Position numbers and translations under genes: made by a program. Below, piece after piece: positions 21,213-30,250 of a stretch of 64,000 nucleotides of DNA. The notes beneath the pieces are model-generated. The model was not told the origin of the DNA. It saw nothing but the letters and a program-made list of their open reading frames with translations, and searched no databases. Within the stretch, counting starts at the first letter, position 1; every line of letters starts with the position of its first letter. Source of the stretch: Devosia sp. FKR38 (GTDB lineage: Bacteria; Pseudomonadota; Alphaproteobacteria; Rhizobiales; Devosiaceae). The DNA lies in NCBI RefSeq assembly GCF_005222805.1, contig NZ_STGC01000005.1, positions 1,340,456 to 1,404,455 of the forward strand, read 5' to 3'.

Positions 21213-21298
21213 AGGAGGCTGAGACATCGACCGCCAAGGCAGGCTGGGTGAGCACGGCCTACCTTGGAACGGCCAGATAGGCGCCCCACTGGGGCGGG

Positions 21299-23806
21299 CT
21301 ACTCCGTCTTGATGGCTGCATTGCCCTGGCTGAGATAGGAGCGGGCGACGGTCCTGAGCTTGTCCTGCAGCGCGCGGGCGCCACCGGCAAGGGCATTGAC
21401 CGATGCAGCGCGTCCCGCCGACCGGGGCGCCGGCGGCGCCTCGGCTGTGGCGAAGATGTCGACGATCTGGTCGAGCTCGGTGGCCTGCGCTTCGGTCTGT
21501 TCGATGGCGGCGTTGATCTCGTCCACCAGCGCGGCATTGTGCTGGGTCATTTCATCCATGGTGCGTACGGCCGTGTTCACCTCTTCGATGGAGGCGGCCT
21601 GTTCGCGCGAGTCCTTGGCGATCAACTGCATCAGCGCATCGGACGACCGCGCTGCGGAGAGCATCGTCTCCAGCTTCGCCGCCGCATCCGACACCAGGCG
21701 GCTACCGCCACTGACCTCGGACGCCGATTGCTCGATCAGCACCTTGACGTCGGCGGAGGCACCGGCGGCCGATTGCGCCAGGCGCCGCACTTCCACGGCC
21801 ACCACCGCAAAACCCTTGCCGGCGTCGCCCGCCCGCGCCGCTTCCACCGAGGCATTGAGCGCCAGAAGATTGGTCTGGAAGGCGATATCGTCGATCAGGC
21901 CAATGATATTGGAGATCTTGGCCGAGGACTGGGTGATGCGCTCCATGGCCTGTGTCGCCTGCACCATGACCTGCCCCCCCTCCTCGGCGTTCAGGGTCAC
22001 GCTAGCGGCGACGCCACTGGCCTGATTGGCTCGCTCGGCATTGTGCAGCACGGTAGACGCCAGCTGCTCCATGGCAGCGGCCGTCTCTTCGATGGTGGCC
22101 GCCTGCCTGGTGGTGCGTTCGCTGAGATCATTGGCGCCGGACAGGATTTCGCCCGTCGCCGTCTTGAGTGAGCGCGACGTATCGCGGAGCTGTCCAACGA
22201 TATCGGTCAGCTTCTCAGCCACCGCGTTGGTGTCGCTCTTGAGCTTGGCGAAGGCGCCCTGATAGTCCCCGTCCATGCGCTTGGTCAGGTCGGTATTGGC
22301 CAATGCCGCCAGTACTGCGCCGGTTTCGCTGACGCCGCGATCCACCGTCGCCACCAGATTGTTGACCGAGCCGGCCAGGGCATTGAGTTCGGCGTCCGGA
22401 AACTCGGTCTCCACGCGCTTGCTGAAATCGCCGGCCACGGCGGCATCCACCACCATGCCGAAGGCCCGCTGCAGGGCCCGCATCATGCTAGCCCGTTCTT
22501 CCCGGCGGGACTGATCGGCGATGAGCTCATCCTCGGTCATCTGCGACACCTTTTGGGCATTCACCTTGAAGACCTCCACGGCGCGCGCCATTGCGCCCAG
22601 CTCGTCGGACCGCCGGGCGCCAGCCACTTCAACTGTCATGTCGCCAGCGGCGAGTCGTGACATCACCCCGGTCAGCCGCCCCAGGGGGCCGGTGATACCG
22701 CGCGAAAACAACATGCCCAAGGATGCGGCCACAGCCAGCAAGATCGCAGCCACCAGCAGCATGCCATTGCGAATACCATCGACCGGCGCCTGCGCTTCGC
22801 CAAGCTCCTGCTCGGCCATGATGGCCCAGTCAAGCTGGGGAATGCCAAGCGGTTCCCCAACCAGGACCGTCGGGGCCCCCTCCTCGTTGGTCCCTGCCCC
22901 GATTGGGCTCTGCCCGGCCAGGGCCATCGCGACCAGCGGACTGTCAAAGGACACCGCCAGGGTGTCCAGTTCAGGCGAATGGTGACTGTCATTGCGCCGC
23001 AGGTTGTCGCTGCCGACCAGGAAGACCTCGCCGGTTTCACCCACGCCGCGCGTGTCGTCCAGGATGGCGTCGAACTTGTCCAAGGGCAGCTGGTAGGCAA
23101 TCACGCCCGATTTCTTGCCGCGCCCGTCAAAGACCGCAGTCGCGATGAAGAAGGCCGGAACCCCATTGCTGGGCGCGTAATTCTCAATATCGGACATCGC
23201 CGTTTCGCCGGGGGCCTCCTGTGCCAGTGCCGCCCGGAAGACCTTGCCAAGGCCGGTATCGGCATAGGGCCCGCCGCCCTCGGCGAAGTTGTTGCCGAAG
23301 TCATCCTCCTTGAACGCGGTGTAGAGCAGATCGCCCTTCGGATCGAACAGGAACACGTCATAATAACCGTGCAACTGGATCAAAGACCGGAAGCTGGGGT
23401 GCACCTTGCTGTGGGTAAAATTGTAGTTCAGTCGGCCTTCCGCCGCATCGAGATTGATGCGTTCGCCCGGCGGGAAGGGATTGCCCGTAACATAGGCCTG
23501 CCTGAGCACATCGGCCGGCGCCCCGTCCTTGATCTGCCCCCAGTTGATGCCGAAGTCGCGGATGGCCACGGCGGTAGACTCGCCAGCATGCGACAATAGA
23601 TCGTCCTTGATGGTTTCAAGGTAGGTGCGCAGCTCGGCAGCGCGCTCGTCGGCGGCATTGATGAGCCGCTCCTGGGTCAGTTTGACGACCGTATCGCTGG
23701 CGATCAGGTAGCTGGCCAGTCCCACGCCACCACTGACCATGGCGGCAGACAGCACCAGGATCAGCGGCAATTTGTGGGCGAGGCGGATTTGCGGCAGTAA
23801 CTTCAA
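21299..23806 (-). CDS. Methyl-accepting chemotaxis protein with large periplasmic sensor
   Basis: This transmembrane chemoreceptor has TM1 ([17 protein letters not shown]), a periplasmic region of about 330 residues that looks like a dCache-type sensor, TM2 ([19 protein letters not shown]), HAMP ([20 protein letters not shown]), a second HAMP-like stretch ([20 protein letters not shown]), and the cytoplasmic signalling hairpin with [23 protein letters not shown]. No CheR/CheB-binding pentapeptide is visible at the C-terminus. I chose the TTG at 23806 because GGAGG precedes it by 9 nt and it gives [12 protein letters not shown]; a GTG at 23881 would add 25 residues without a good ribosome-binding site. 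The ligand is unknown. Confidence 0.9.
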   Translation of the reverse strand: MKLLPQIRLAHKLPLILVLSAAMVSGGVGLASYLIASDTVVKLTQERLINAADERAAELRTYLETIKDDLLSHAGESTAVAIRDFGINWGQIKDGAPADVLRQAYVTGNPFPPGERINLDAAEGRLNYNFTHSKVHPSFRSLIQLHGYYDVFLFDPKGDLLYTAFKEDDFGNNFAEGGGPYADTGLGKVFRAALAQEAPGETAMSDIENYAPSNGVPAFFIATAVFDGRGKKSGVIAYQLPLDKFDAILDDTRGVGETGEVFLVGSDNLRRNDSHHSPELDTLAVSFDSPLVAMALAGQSPIGAGTNEEGAPTVLVGEPLGIPQLDWAIMAEQELGEAQAPVDGIRNGMLLVAAILLAVAASLGMLFSRGITGPLGRLTGVMSRLAAGDMTVEVAGARRSDELGAMARAVEVFKVNAQKVSQMTEDELIADQSRREERASMMRALQRAFGMVVDAAVAGDFSKRVETEFPDAELNALAGSVNNLVATVDRGVSETGAVLAALANTDLTKRMDGDYQGAFAKLKSDTNAVAEKLTDIVGQLRDTSRSLKTATGEILSGANDLSERTTRQAATIEETAAAMEQLASTVLHNAERANQASGVAASVTLNAEEGGQVMVQATQAMERITQSSAKISNIIGLIDDIAFQTNLLALNASVEAARAGDAGKGFAVVAVEVRRLAQSAAGASADVKVLIEQSASEVSGGSRLVSDAAAKLETMLSAARSSDALMQLIAKDSREQAASIEEVNTAVRTMDEMTQHNAALVDEINAAIEQTEAQATELDQIVDIFATAEAPPAPRSAGRAASVNALAGGARALQDKLRTVARSYLSQGNAAIKTE

Positions 23807-24189
23807 GGCAGACACCCTCCCAATGGCATCGTTCAACCCGCCAATGCTGCAACTGCTGAACAGATCGCCAGTTAACCTCACAAACTTACTGTTAAGCCTG
23901 TGCGAGGATATTTAATTTCTGGTGAAGAAGATAATCGAATGCAATCGCGATCGTGGAGCTATCGTCCATTGCATGGCAACGCCGTGACCGCGGTAGTCCG
24001 GCTCCAGCCGGCAAGCTGGAATCGCCGCAGCCGCACGACGCGCAGACGCAGCCAAGCGTCCGACAATGCCCCCTAATCTGGACAGCGATTGGCCCGGACA
24101 GGAAGACTTTGGGCGCTGACCAGCACAGCCCCTGAGAACGGAGGGAGCAAGCAACGGAGCGCGAACCCGGGCTCCCCGGCGACCCAGAG
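23807..24189. other. Intergenic region upstream of chemoreceptor
   Basis: About 380 nt between the chemoreceptor start and the end of the broken hydrolase gene. The part near 23880-23940 is AT-richer than the surroundings (TTAATTTCT and neighbouring A/T runs) and probably carries the chemoreceptor promoter. I see no gene or RNA. Confidence 0.4.
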
Positions 24190-25110
24190 TTAGGTCGGAC
24201 GGCGTCGTGCCGAGCTAGTTGGGGGCTGCATTATCGAGTGGGCTAGCGCGAACTCTCGAAGGTCCCGGACGGCCTCTTGCGATCCAGGGCCGGTCCAGAG
24301 AAAATGTCCGAGCGCATTGTCGTATAACCGAAGCGCTGCACCCGGGATCTGCTGCTCACTCCGTCTCGCGTGGTCCAGTGGGACCGAGGCATCGTTGCGA
24401 CTGTGCTGTATGAGGGTCGGGCATCTCACCTTCGAGAGCGCGTCTGGCGTTAGTGACTGGTCCAGGTCTGTCACGAACCCCTCGTATGAGCGAAGGTCCC
24501 GCACTTTGTGGCGAACCGTCTCAATGCTTTCGCTGTCCAGCGTGTCGGGAGACACTGTGGACAATTGACGGAGAAACATGCTCGCCATTCGCAGGGGAAA
24601 CAGGCGAAAGCCAATCCGGACCAAGGCCTAGACCAGCCACTCCCTTCGCGGAGAGAACAATCGCTTGGATTGAACGTAGATCGGGTCGGGTGGCTGGTAC
24701 CACGGCCCTGATATGGCCGAGCCCAGAACCAATGCGCGCGTTCGTTCTGGGAACGATGCTGCGAACTCGATGGCTGCGCGGCCACCAAGCGATACGCCAA
24801 CAACCATGGTCTTTTCGATCCCGACTTCGTCGAGAAGAGCCGCCCCCAATGCGGCGGCGTCGCGCGGCGTGGTCTTGCCAGCCAGTGGCGTGCCTCGATA
24901 GCCTGGGCGCGAGGGCACGAGCAGCCGGAACTGGGATGGCTCGAAAACGTCGTCGACGGGTGTCGTCCAGAGCGCTTCCCTGTCCGCCATGGAAGAACAA
25001 GATCGCCGGCCCTTGGCCATGATCGCGATACTCGACCTGACCAAGCTGCGTCAGCACCTTTGTTGGCAGTGAAATTGAGATCCCCCCCAAAGAGTCAACG
25101 CTGAGCAAAA
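24190..25110 (-). pseudogene. Alpha/beta hydrolase pseudogene (one frameshift, one in-frame stop)
   Basis: Pieces of one alpha/beta hydrolase lie in sequence but not in one frame. The N-terminal part (QVEYRDHGQGPAILFFHGG, near 25040-24985) is in one frame. The following part (FRLLVPSRPGYRGTPL, then nucleophile elbow GVSLGG) is in another, so a frameshift lies near 24940-24985, within a GACGAC/CGTCGACGACG stretch. A TAG at 24628-24630 then interrupts the same frame (REWLV-stop-ALVRIG), plausibly a former Trp codon. The remainder continues to 24190 and keeps the acid (HSRNDASVPLD) and His (LGHFLW) of the catalytic triad. The decay looks recent because all triad residues remain. The right-hand boundary is approximate. 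Sequencing error could mimic one defect but less easily both. Confidence 0.75.
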
Positions 25111-25519
25111 CACGACGTCCAACTGCTCTCGCCGTCCATGTGCATAGCATTGCTTGCCTTCCGGAAAGCTCCGTAGACGGCCCGTTCAAGATAGGAAGTT
25201 AATCCAAGTGCTGAACGTCTGGCCAGCGTCCTTCACTAGGTACATGTACTACGCGAGCTCCCGTCAGAACGCTCCAAAGTTCACCGTTGTGGTGGGTGCA
25301 TTGCGAGCAACTCTGGACGGGAATGTCTCAAGGTAACGGCAACTTTGGAAAGACACGATTTGCTACGGTTGACCGCAGTGGGGTCGACATCTGCCATCCA
25401 GCAAAGCGCCCCAGTCGGCCAAACGGGCTGGTTCTCGACTTCTCAAAAAGCGGTCGGTCCGCGCTTGTCGTCGGCCGCGCGATTGTCTGGCCCCCGGCCC
25501 GATCGCATTTGATCGCGCC
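25111..25519. other. Intergenic region between hydrolase pseudogene and M24 peptidase
   Basis: About 400 nt with lower GC than the flanks in the 25195-25400 part. The left end probably holds the dead promoter of the hydrolase. No coding region, RNA or repeat that I can support. Confidence 0.4.
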
Positions 25520-26620
25520 CTATGCGCCGATCATCCGAACCTCGCGCGACAGGCCGGAGAGAATCTCCGGGCCATCTGCCCGCACAATCACGACATCCTC
25601 GAGACGGATACCAAAACGCCCGGGAAGGTAGATGCCCGGTTCGATGGTGAACACCATTCCCTCCGCCAGCACAATGTCTGAGGTCGCCGTGATATAGGGC
25701 TCCTCATGACCGCCAATGCCCATGCCGTGGCCTGTCCGGTGGACGAAATACTCGCCATATCCGGCATCGGCGATGACGGTGCGCGCCGCCGCGTCGACAT
25801 CGCGTGCCAGCGCACCCGGCTTCACCGCCTCTAGCGCGGCCACGACAGCGCGTTCGACGATGGCGTGAACTTGCCCATAGCCCTCAGGCGGACGACCGAC
25901 CACAGCCATGCGCGTGATATCACTGGGAAAGCCGTCGATCCGGCCGCCGATGTCCATCACCACGGCATCGCCTTCGGCCAGTGCCCTGTCGCTGTTGAAA
26001 TGGTGCGGGAAAGCACCGTTGGATCCGGCGGCAATCACTGCGAAACCCGGCTCCACGCCCTGCACGGTGAATGCGTCGAAGACGATTGTCGCCAGCTGCT
26101 TCTCGGTCATCCCGGGACGCATCGCCGCGAATCCCGCCTGCATCGCCTTGTCCGCCGTGAGCGCGTTCAGTTTGAGCGCGGCATATTCGCGCTGATTCTT
26201 GCGCATGCGCAGATAGCTCAGCGTGTCGTCGGTAAAGCTGCGCTTTGCCTCGGGCAGCGCATCTGTCAGCAAGGCCGCAAAATCCACGCGCATGGTTTCG
26301 TCGAGCACAATGTGCCGCGCTGACGTGCCGCCCACCTCGGCGAGAGCAGCAAGGAAAGCGGTATTGGGGCCGTTATGGTCGGCCCAGACATGGAAGGGGA
26401 TTTCAGTTCGTCCGCGCGAGCCCTCGGCATTGAGCGCCGGCATCAGGAAGGCCTCGCGCTCCGGGCCCACCAGCAGCAGGCAGGGACGCTCGCACAGCAT
26501 CGGGTGAAAGCCGACGAGCCAGTCCATATGCGGGCTCGGGCAGATGGCGACGAGATCGACGCCCTGGCTCCTCATCCGGTCGCGCAAGCCAGCGAGCCTG
26601 GCCTTGGTATCAACGGTCAC
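25520..26620 (-). CDS. M24-family metallopeptidase (Xaa-Pro aminopeptidase/creatinase type)
   Basis: This 366-residue protein has a creatinase-like N-terminal domain (residues about 1-130) followed by a pita-bread metallopeptidase fold. Metal ligands are visible: Asp in VVMDIGGRIDGFPSDITRM, His in HRTGHGMGIGGHEEPY, and Glu in FTIEPGIYLPGRFGIRLED. I chose the GTG at 26620, preceded by a GGGGGA stretch, because the additional 41 residues of the longer frame (to 26743) do not resemble the family. It follows the M20 dipeptidase gene on the same strand and probably shares its transcript. Together with the divergent peptide importer it suggests intracellular breakdown of imported, possibly proline-containing, peptides. 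Confidence 0.9.
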   Translation of the reverse strand: MTVDTKARLAGLRDRMRSQGVDLVAICPSPHMDWLVGFHPMLCERPCLLLVGPEREAFLMPALNAEGSRGRTEIPFHVWADHNGPNTAFLAALAEVGGTSARHIVLDETMRVDFAALLTDALPEAKRSFTDDTLSYLRMRKNQREYAALKLNALTADKAMQAGFAAMRPGMTEKQLATIVFDAFTVQGVEPGFAVIAAGSNGAFPHHFNSDRALAEGDAVVMDIGGRIDGFPSDITRMAVVGRPPEGYGQVHAIVERAVVAALEAVKPGALARDVDAAARTVIADAGYGEYFVHRTGHGMGIGGHEEPYITATSDIVLAEGMVFTIEPGIYLPGRFGIRLEDVVIVRADGPEILSGLSREVRMIGA

Positions 26621-26758
26621 AGCAAGTCCCCCTTCAGTCTCGATGGTCGTAGCCTCTGCCCGATCCCGAGCCGATTGGGCCGCGCGCTTGTCATGCGCAG
26701 CGGGCCTTGGCCCGCTGACGGGTTCGTTCACGCCGCGCGTCACCCGCGCCTGGCGACT

Positions 26759-28150
26759 TCACGGCGTCGAAATGGCGTCGATGATCCTCACCCAGGCCCG
26801 GGTACCCTTCTGGAACGAGCTCAGGTTGTATTTCTCGTTGGGCGAATGGCCGCGGTCATCGGCCTGGCCCCAGCCGACGAGCAGCGCATCCATGCCAAGG
26901 ATCGTGCGGAAATCACCCACGATGGGGATTGAGCCGCCGCCGCCGGTCACGATGGCCGGGTTCGACCACTCGCCGAGCAGCGCTTGCTTGGTCTTGTCGA
27001 GGATCGGCGCATCAAAAGGCATCTGCACAGCCGGGGCGGCACCATGTTCGACGAACTCAACGCGGCAGTCGGCCGGCACCTTGGAGCGCACATAGGCGCG
27101 GAAACTTTCGCGGATCTTGATCGGATCCTGCTTGTGCACCAGGCGGAACGACACTTTGGCGGTCGCTTCGGCCGGAATCACCGTCTTGAAGCCTTCGCCC
27201 GCATAGCCGCCGCTGATCCCGTTCACCTCGGCCGTCGGGCGGGCCCAGTTGAGCTCGAGCATCGAGCGGTTCTTCTCGCCGACCGGGATGGAGAGGCCCA
27301 CGCGATCAAGGATGTGCGGCATGCCGCGTTCGAGCCCGTCCCACACCGCCTTGAGGTCAGCCGGCGTCTCCTCGACGCCGTCGTAAAAGCCCGGCAAGGT
27401 GACCCTGCCATTGTCGTCGTGCAGCCCGGCAACGATCCTGCCGATGATATGCAGCGGATTGGCGGCGATGCCACCGTAGCCGCCCGAATGCAGGTCGTGG
27501 CTTGCCGCGAAGATCTTGATTTCCTCGCCCACCAGGCCCCGCAGTCCGGCGCAGATCGAGGGGGTGTCCTCGTTCCACATGCCGGTGTCACAGACGAGCA
27601 CGTAATCGGCCTTGAGTTCCTCCTTGTTGGCTTCGAGGAACGGCTTGGCCGACGGAGATCCGCACTCCTCCTCGCCCTCGAAGATGACAGTCAGGCGGAT
27701 GGGGAGGTTGCCGCGCACCTCCTTATAGGCGCGCACCGCCTCAATGAAGGTCAGCAATTGCGCCTTGTCATCGCAGGTGCCACGGCCGGTGATGATCTTG
27801 GCGCCGTTGGCGGCTTCCCGAATCGCCGGCTCGAACGGCGGGTGGGTCCAAAGCTGCAACGGATCGACCGGCTGGACATCGTAGTGCCCGTAAAACAGGA
27901 AGTGCGGGCAGTCGGGGCTGGCGCCTTCGTGATGCGCAACCACCATGGGATGGCCGATCGTATCCCGCACCGAAGCCGCAAATCCCAGGCGCGCTAGATA
28001 GTCGGCCAGCAGCTGCGCCGCTTTGCGACAGTCGGCAGCATGTGCCGGGTCTGTCGAGATCGAGGGCACCCTGACGAGATCGAACAGGGTCTCCAGACTC
28101 GATTCAAGGTTCACTTCAGTACGGGCAAGGACGGCTTCGAGGTCTGACAT
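26759..28150 (-). CDS. M20-family dipeptidase/carboxypeptidase
   Basis: This zinc-dependent cytoplasmic peptidase has 463 residues. Metal-site motifs appear in order: HFLFYGHYDVQPVDP (His, Asp), GRGTCDDKAQLLTFIEA (bridging Asp), FEGEEECGSPS (general-base Glu and ligand Glu), VCDTGMW (Asp), with the dimerisation lid containing HDLHSGGYGG. The start ATG at 28150 gives MSDLEAVLAR; the much longer open frame upstream lies in promoter DNA. It is divergent from the peptide-importer operon, whose binding-protein gene starts 410 nt away, so peptides taken up by that system are its likely substrates. Confidence 0.92.
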   Translation of the reverse strand: MSDLEAVLARTEVNLESSLETLFDLVRVPSISTDPAHAADCRKAAQLLADYLARLGFAASVRDTIGHPMVVAHHEGASPDCPHFLFYGHYDVQPVDPLQLWTHPPFEPAIREAANGAKIITGRGTCDDKAQLLTFIEAVRAYKEVRGNLPIRLTVIFEGEEECGSPSAKPFLEANKEELKADYVLVCDTGMWNEDTPSICAGLRGLVGEEIKIFAASHDLHSGGYGGIAANPLHIIGRIVAGLHDDNGRVTLPGFYDGVEETPADLKAVWDGLERGMPHILDRVGLSIPVGEKNRSMLELNWARPTAEVNGISGGYAGEGFKTVIPAEATAKVSFRLVHKQDPIKIRESFRAYVRSKVPADCRVEFVEHGAAPAVQMPFDAPILDKTKQALLGEWSNPAIVTGGGGSIPIVGDFRTILGMDALLVGWGQADDRGHSPNEKYNLSSFQKGTRAWVRIIDAISTP

Positions 28151-28559
28151 GGCTACCGCTTGGTCAAGTAACACGGAATTCTCTAGCGCTGGCGCTCTCG
28201 CCAGCATGGCACGCGCCCCGCAGGCGCCCCCATCTCCACGATAGTCAGGTGCCCGCTGCTTAAATAGATGGGCTGACAACGAAATTCGTAGCGTTCCCGT
28301 GACCGGACAGCCTTGACAGCTTCGATGACATGAGTTTGTCTGACATTTGACGTTTGTCTGACATTTAGCGCCCAAGTGGTCAAAAGAGGTGTCTCGACCA
28401 GTACTTTGACAATATTGCCCGCCCAAAATCGCCAGAAGATCGACGGCAGGAGCTGAAAGTCCTGGACAATATTCGCTTGCTATCGGGCGCGCGTAATTGT
28501 GAGCCCATTCTGCCAGTAACGGCAATTCTGAACACAGTATCAAGACAGAGGAGCTCGAC
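28151..28559. other. Divergent promoter region between M20 peptidase and importer operon
   Basis: This 409-nt gap separates the leftward peptidase genes from the rightward importer operon. It contains a pair of 15-bp direct repeats (listed separately) and AT-richer DNA than the flanking genes. No reading frame with family features is present, and in particular no missing N-terminal half of the binding protein. Confidence 0.6.
28334..28366. promoter_or_regulatory. Tandem 15-bp repeats, probable operator pair
   Basis: GTTTGTCTGACATTT occurs at 28334-28348 and again at 28352-28366, 18 bp apart start to start. The core TTGTCTGACA is a near-palindrome and resembles the TnGTnnnACnA operators bound by FadR-type GntR regulators. 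The pair lies in the divergent peptidase/importer promoter. No GntR gene is nearby, so the regulator would act in trans. Binding is inference. Confidence 0.5.
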
Positions 28560-30179
28560 TTGAGACGTTTAGCATTTCTTAGTGCCGCACTTGTCATGAC
28601 AACGTTGTCAACTGGAACGGCATTGAGCTTCGAGGGCACTTCGCTGGTTGCACCCGACTGCAGCTACGGCGGCAAGATCAGTGCCATCCGCGCCACCGAC
28701 GAGCACACCGTTACCTTCGAGATGTGCGCTGCCGATCCGGCCTTCGAGGCAAAGTCGGCATTCATCGTGTTCGGCATCCAGCCGTCCGAGCACATCGCGG
28801 CCGCCGGCCCCACCAAAGAGCTCCTCACCAACCCGATCGGCACCGGCCCGTTCAAGCTCGATGCCTGGAACCGTGGCGACTCCATCATCCTCAAGCGCAA
28901 CGATACCTATTGGGGCACCAAGCCGAACTATGAGACCCTGGTGTTCCGCTGGAGCACTTCGGGCGCCAGCCAGCTCAACGAACTGCGTTCGGGCACCGTC
29001 GACCAGATCAGCACGGTGAGCCCGGACGATTTCGACGCTGTCAAGAACGACCCCGATCTGCAGTTCCTGCCCCAGATGGGCCCGAACACGCTCTACCTGG
29101 GCATGACCAATACCTTTGAGCCGTTCAACAACGTCAAGGTGCGCCAGGCCATCGCCATGGGCATCGATCGCCAGCGCATCGTCGACAATTATTACCCCGA
29201 CGGGTCGGAACTGGCGACGCACTTCACGCCGTGCACTATCCCCAACGGCTGCTCCGGTGAAGACTGGTACGGCTTCGACCCCGTTGCTGCCAAGGCGCTG
29301 CTCGCCGAGGCCGGCTTCCCCGATGGCTTCAAGACCAAGATCTACTATCGCGACGTGTTCCGCACCTATCTGCCGGAACCCAGCACTATCGCGGTCGAGT
29401 TTCAGTCACAGCTGAAGGCAAACCTGGGCATCGACGCCGAAGTCGCTCCCATGGAATCGGGCGAGTTCATCGGCCAGGCCACGTCCGGAAAGCTCGACGG
29501 GTTCTACCTGCTGGGCTGGGGCGCGGATTACCCGCACATCACCAACTTCCTGGACTATCACTTCGGCAAGGACACCCAGCAGTTCGGCGCCTCGCTGCCG
29601 GAAATCTATGAGGCCCTGGCCAAGGGTTCGTCGATCGCCGACGTTGAGGAAGCCAAGCCGGTCTATGAAGCCGCCAACAACGCCATCCGCGAACTCGTGC
29701 CTATGGTGCCGATCGCCCACGCCGCCGCCGGTTCGGCCGCCCGCGCCTATGTCAAGAACGCCGGCTACCGCCCGTTTGGCGCCAAGCAGTTCAACCTGGC
29801 TGACCCCGGCAAGGACACCATGGTCGTCATGCAGAACGCCGAGCCGATCAGCCTGTATTGCGGCGATGAGAGCGACGGCGAGTCGACCCTGGTCTGCACG
29901 CAGATCACCGAGACGCTGCTCGATTACGCTCAGGACAGCGGCGATATCGTCGGCGCCCTGGCGACCAGCTGCGACCCAAGCGCCGATGCGACCGCGTGGA
30001 CCTGCCACCTGCGTGAAGGTGTCAAGTTCACCGACGGTTCGGATTTCGACGCCAATGACGTTGTCGCCTCCTACGCCGCGGGTCTGGATGCATCCAACCC
30101 GACGCATGTCGGCAACACGGGTGCGTTCGACTACTTCGCGAGCCTGTGGGGCATCATGAACGCCCCCGCCGCCAAGTAA
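28560..30179 (+). CDS. ABC transporter family-5 (dipeptide-type) substrate-binding protein, apparently circularly permuted
   Basis: This is a 539-residue periplasmic binding protein for a peptide-type importer. The TTG start at 28560 has AGGAG 7 nt upstream and gives a clear signal peptide (MRRLAFLSAALVMTTLSTG). The domain order is rotated. Directly after the signal comes KISAIRATDEHTVTFEM, then NPIGTGPFKLDAWNRGD and NNVKVRQAIAMGIDRQRIV, which in DppA-like proteins are the middle and C-terminal parts. From about residue 415 it reads DTMVVMQNAEP, then CHLREGVKFTDGSDFDANDVV and NTGAFDYFASLWG, which is the canonical mature N-terminus. The pieces join without overlap or loss. Several Cys (for example in FTPCTIPNGCSGEDW, SLYCGDES and LVCTQIT) suggest disulphides. 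Permeases and ATPases follow. The function as importer component is secure; the permuted topology is my reading by memory alignment. Confidence 0.92.
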   Translation: MRRLAFLSAALVMTTLSTGTALSFEGTSLVAPDCSYGGKISAIRATDEHTVTFEMCAADPAFEAKSAFIVFGIQPSEHIAAAGPTKELLTNPIGTGPFKLDAWNRGDSIILKRNDTYWGTKPNYETLVFRWSTSGASQLNELRSGTVDQISTVSPDDFDAVKNDPDLQFLPQMGPNTLYLGMTNTFEPFNNVKVRQAIAMGIDRQRIVDNYYPDGSELATHFTPCTIPNGCSGEDWYGFDPVAAKALLAEAGFPDGFKTKIYYRDVFRTYLPEPSTIAVEFQSQLKANLGIDAEVAPMESGEFIGQATSGKLDGFYLLGWGADYPHITNFLDYHFGKDTQQFGASLPEIYEALAKGSSIADVEEAKPVYEAANNAIRELVPMVPIAHAAAGSAARAYVKNAGYRPFGAKQFNLADPGKDTMVVMQNAEPISLYCGDESDGESTLVCTQITETLLDYAQDSGDIVGALATSCDPSADATAWTCHLREGVKFTDGSDFDANDVVASYAAGLDASNPTHVGNTGAFDYFASLWGIMNAPAAK

Positions 30180-30195
30180 GGCCGCTCCCCTCGAG

Positions 30196-30219
30196 AGGCG
30201 GGCGTTCCGGCGCCCGCCT
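30196..30219 (+). terminator. GC-rich stem-loop between binding protein and permease genes
   Basis: AGGCGGGCG (30196-30204) pairs perfectly with CGCCCGCCT (30211-30219) around a 6-nt loop. There is no T-run after it, so it more likely protects the 3' end of the binding-protein mRNA and lowers downstream expression, as in many importer operons, than fully terminates. Confidence 0.6.
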
Positions 30220-30250
30220 CATCCGCCTTAACCCCCGGTAGACAAGCCCA

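Noticed and set aside
21213..21298. Terminator after tex
   Set aside because: CCAAGG and CCTTGG arms near 21230-21270 are weak and spaced, with no T-run, so I did not list it.
28334..28366. CRISPR repeat
   Set aside because: Only two copies, 15 bp, with a 3-bp spacer; better explained as an operator pair.
28560..30179. Two separate binding-protein genes or an ordinary one with a mispredicted start
   Set aside because: The frame is continuous with one signal peptide, the segments are complementary and not duplicated, and the upstream gap does not encode the missing N-terminus.
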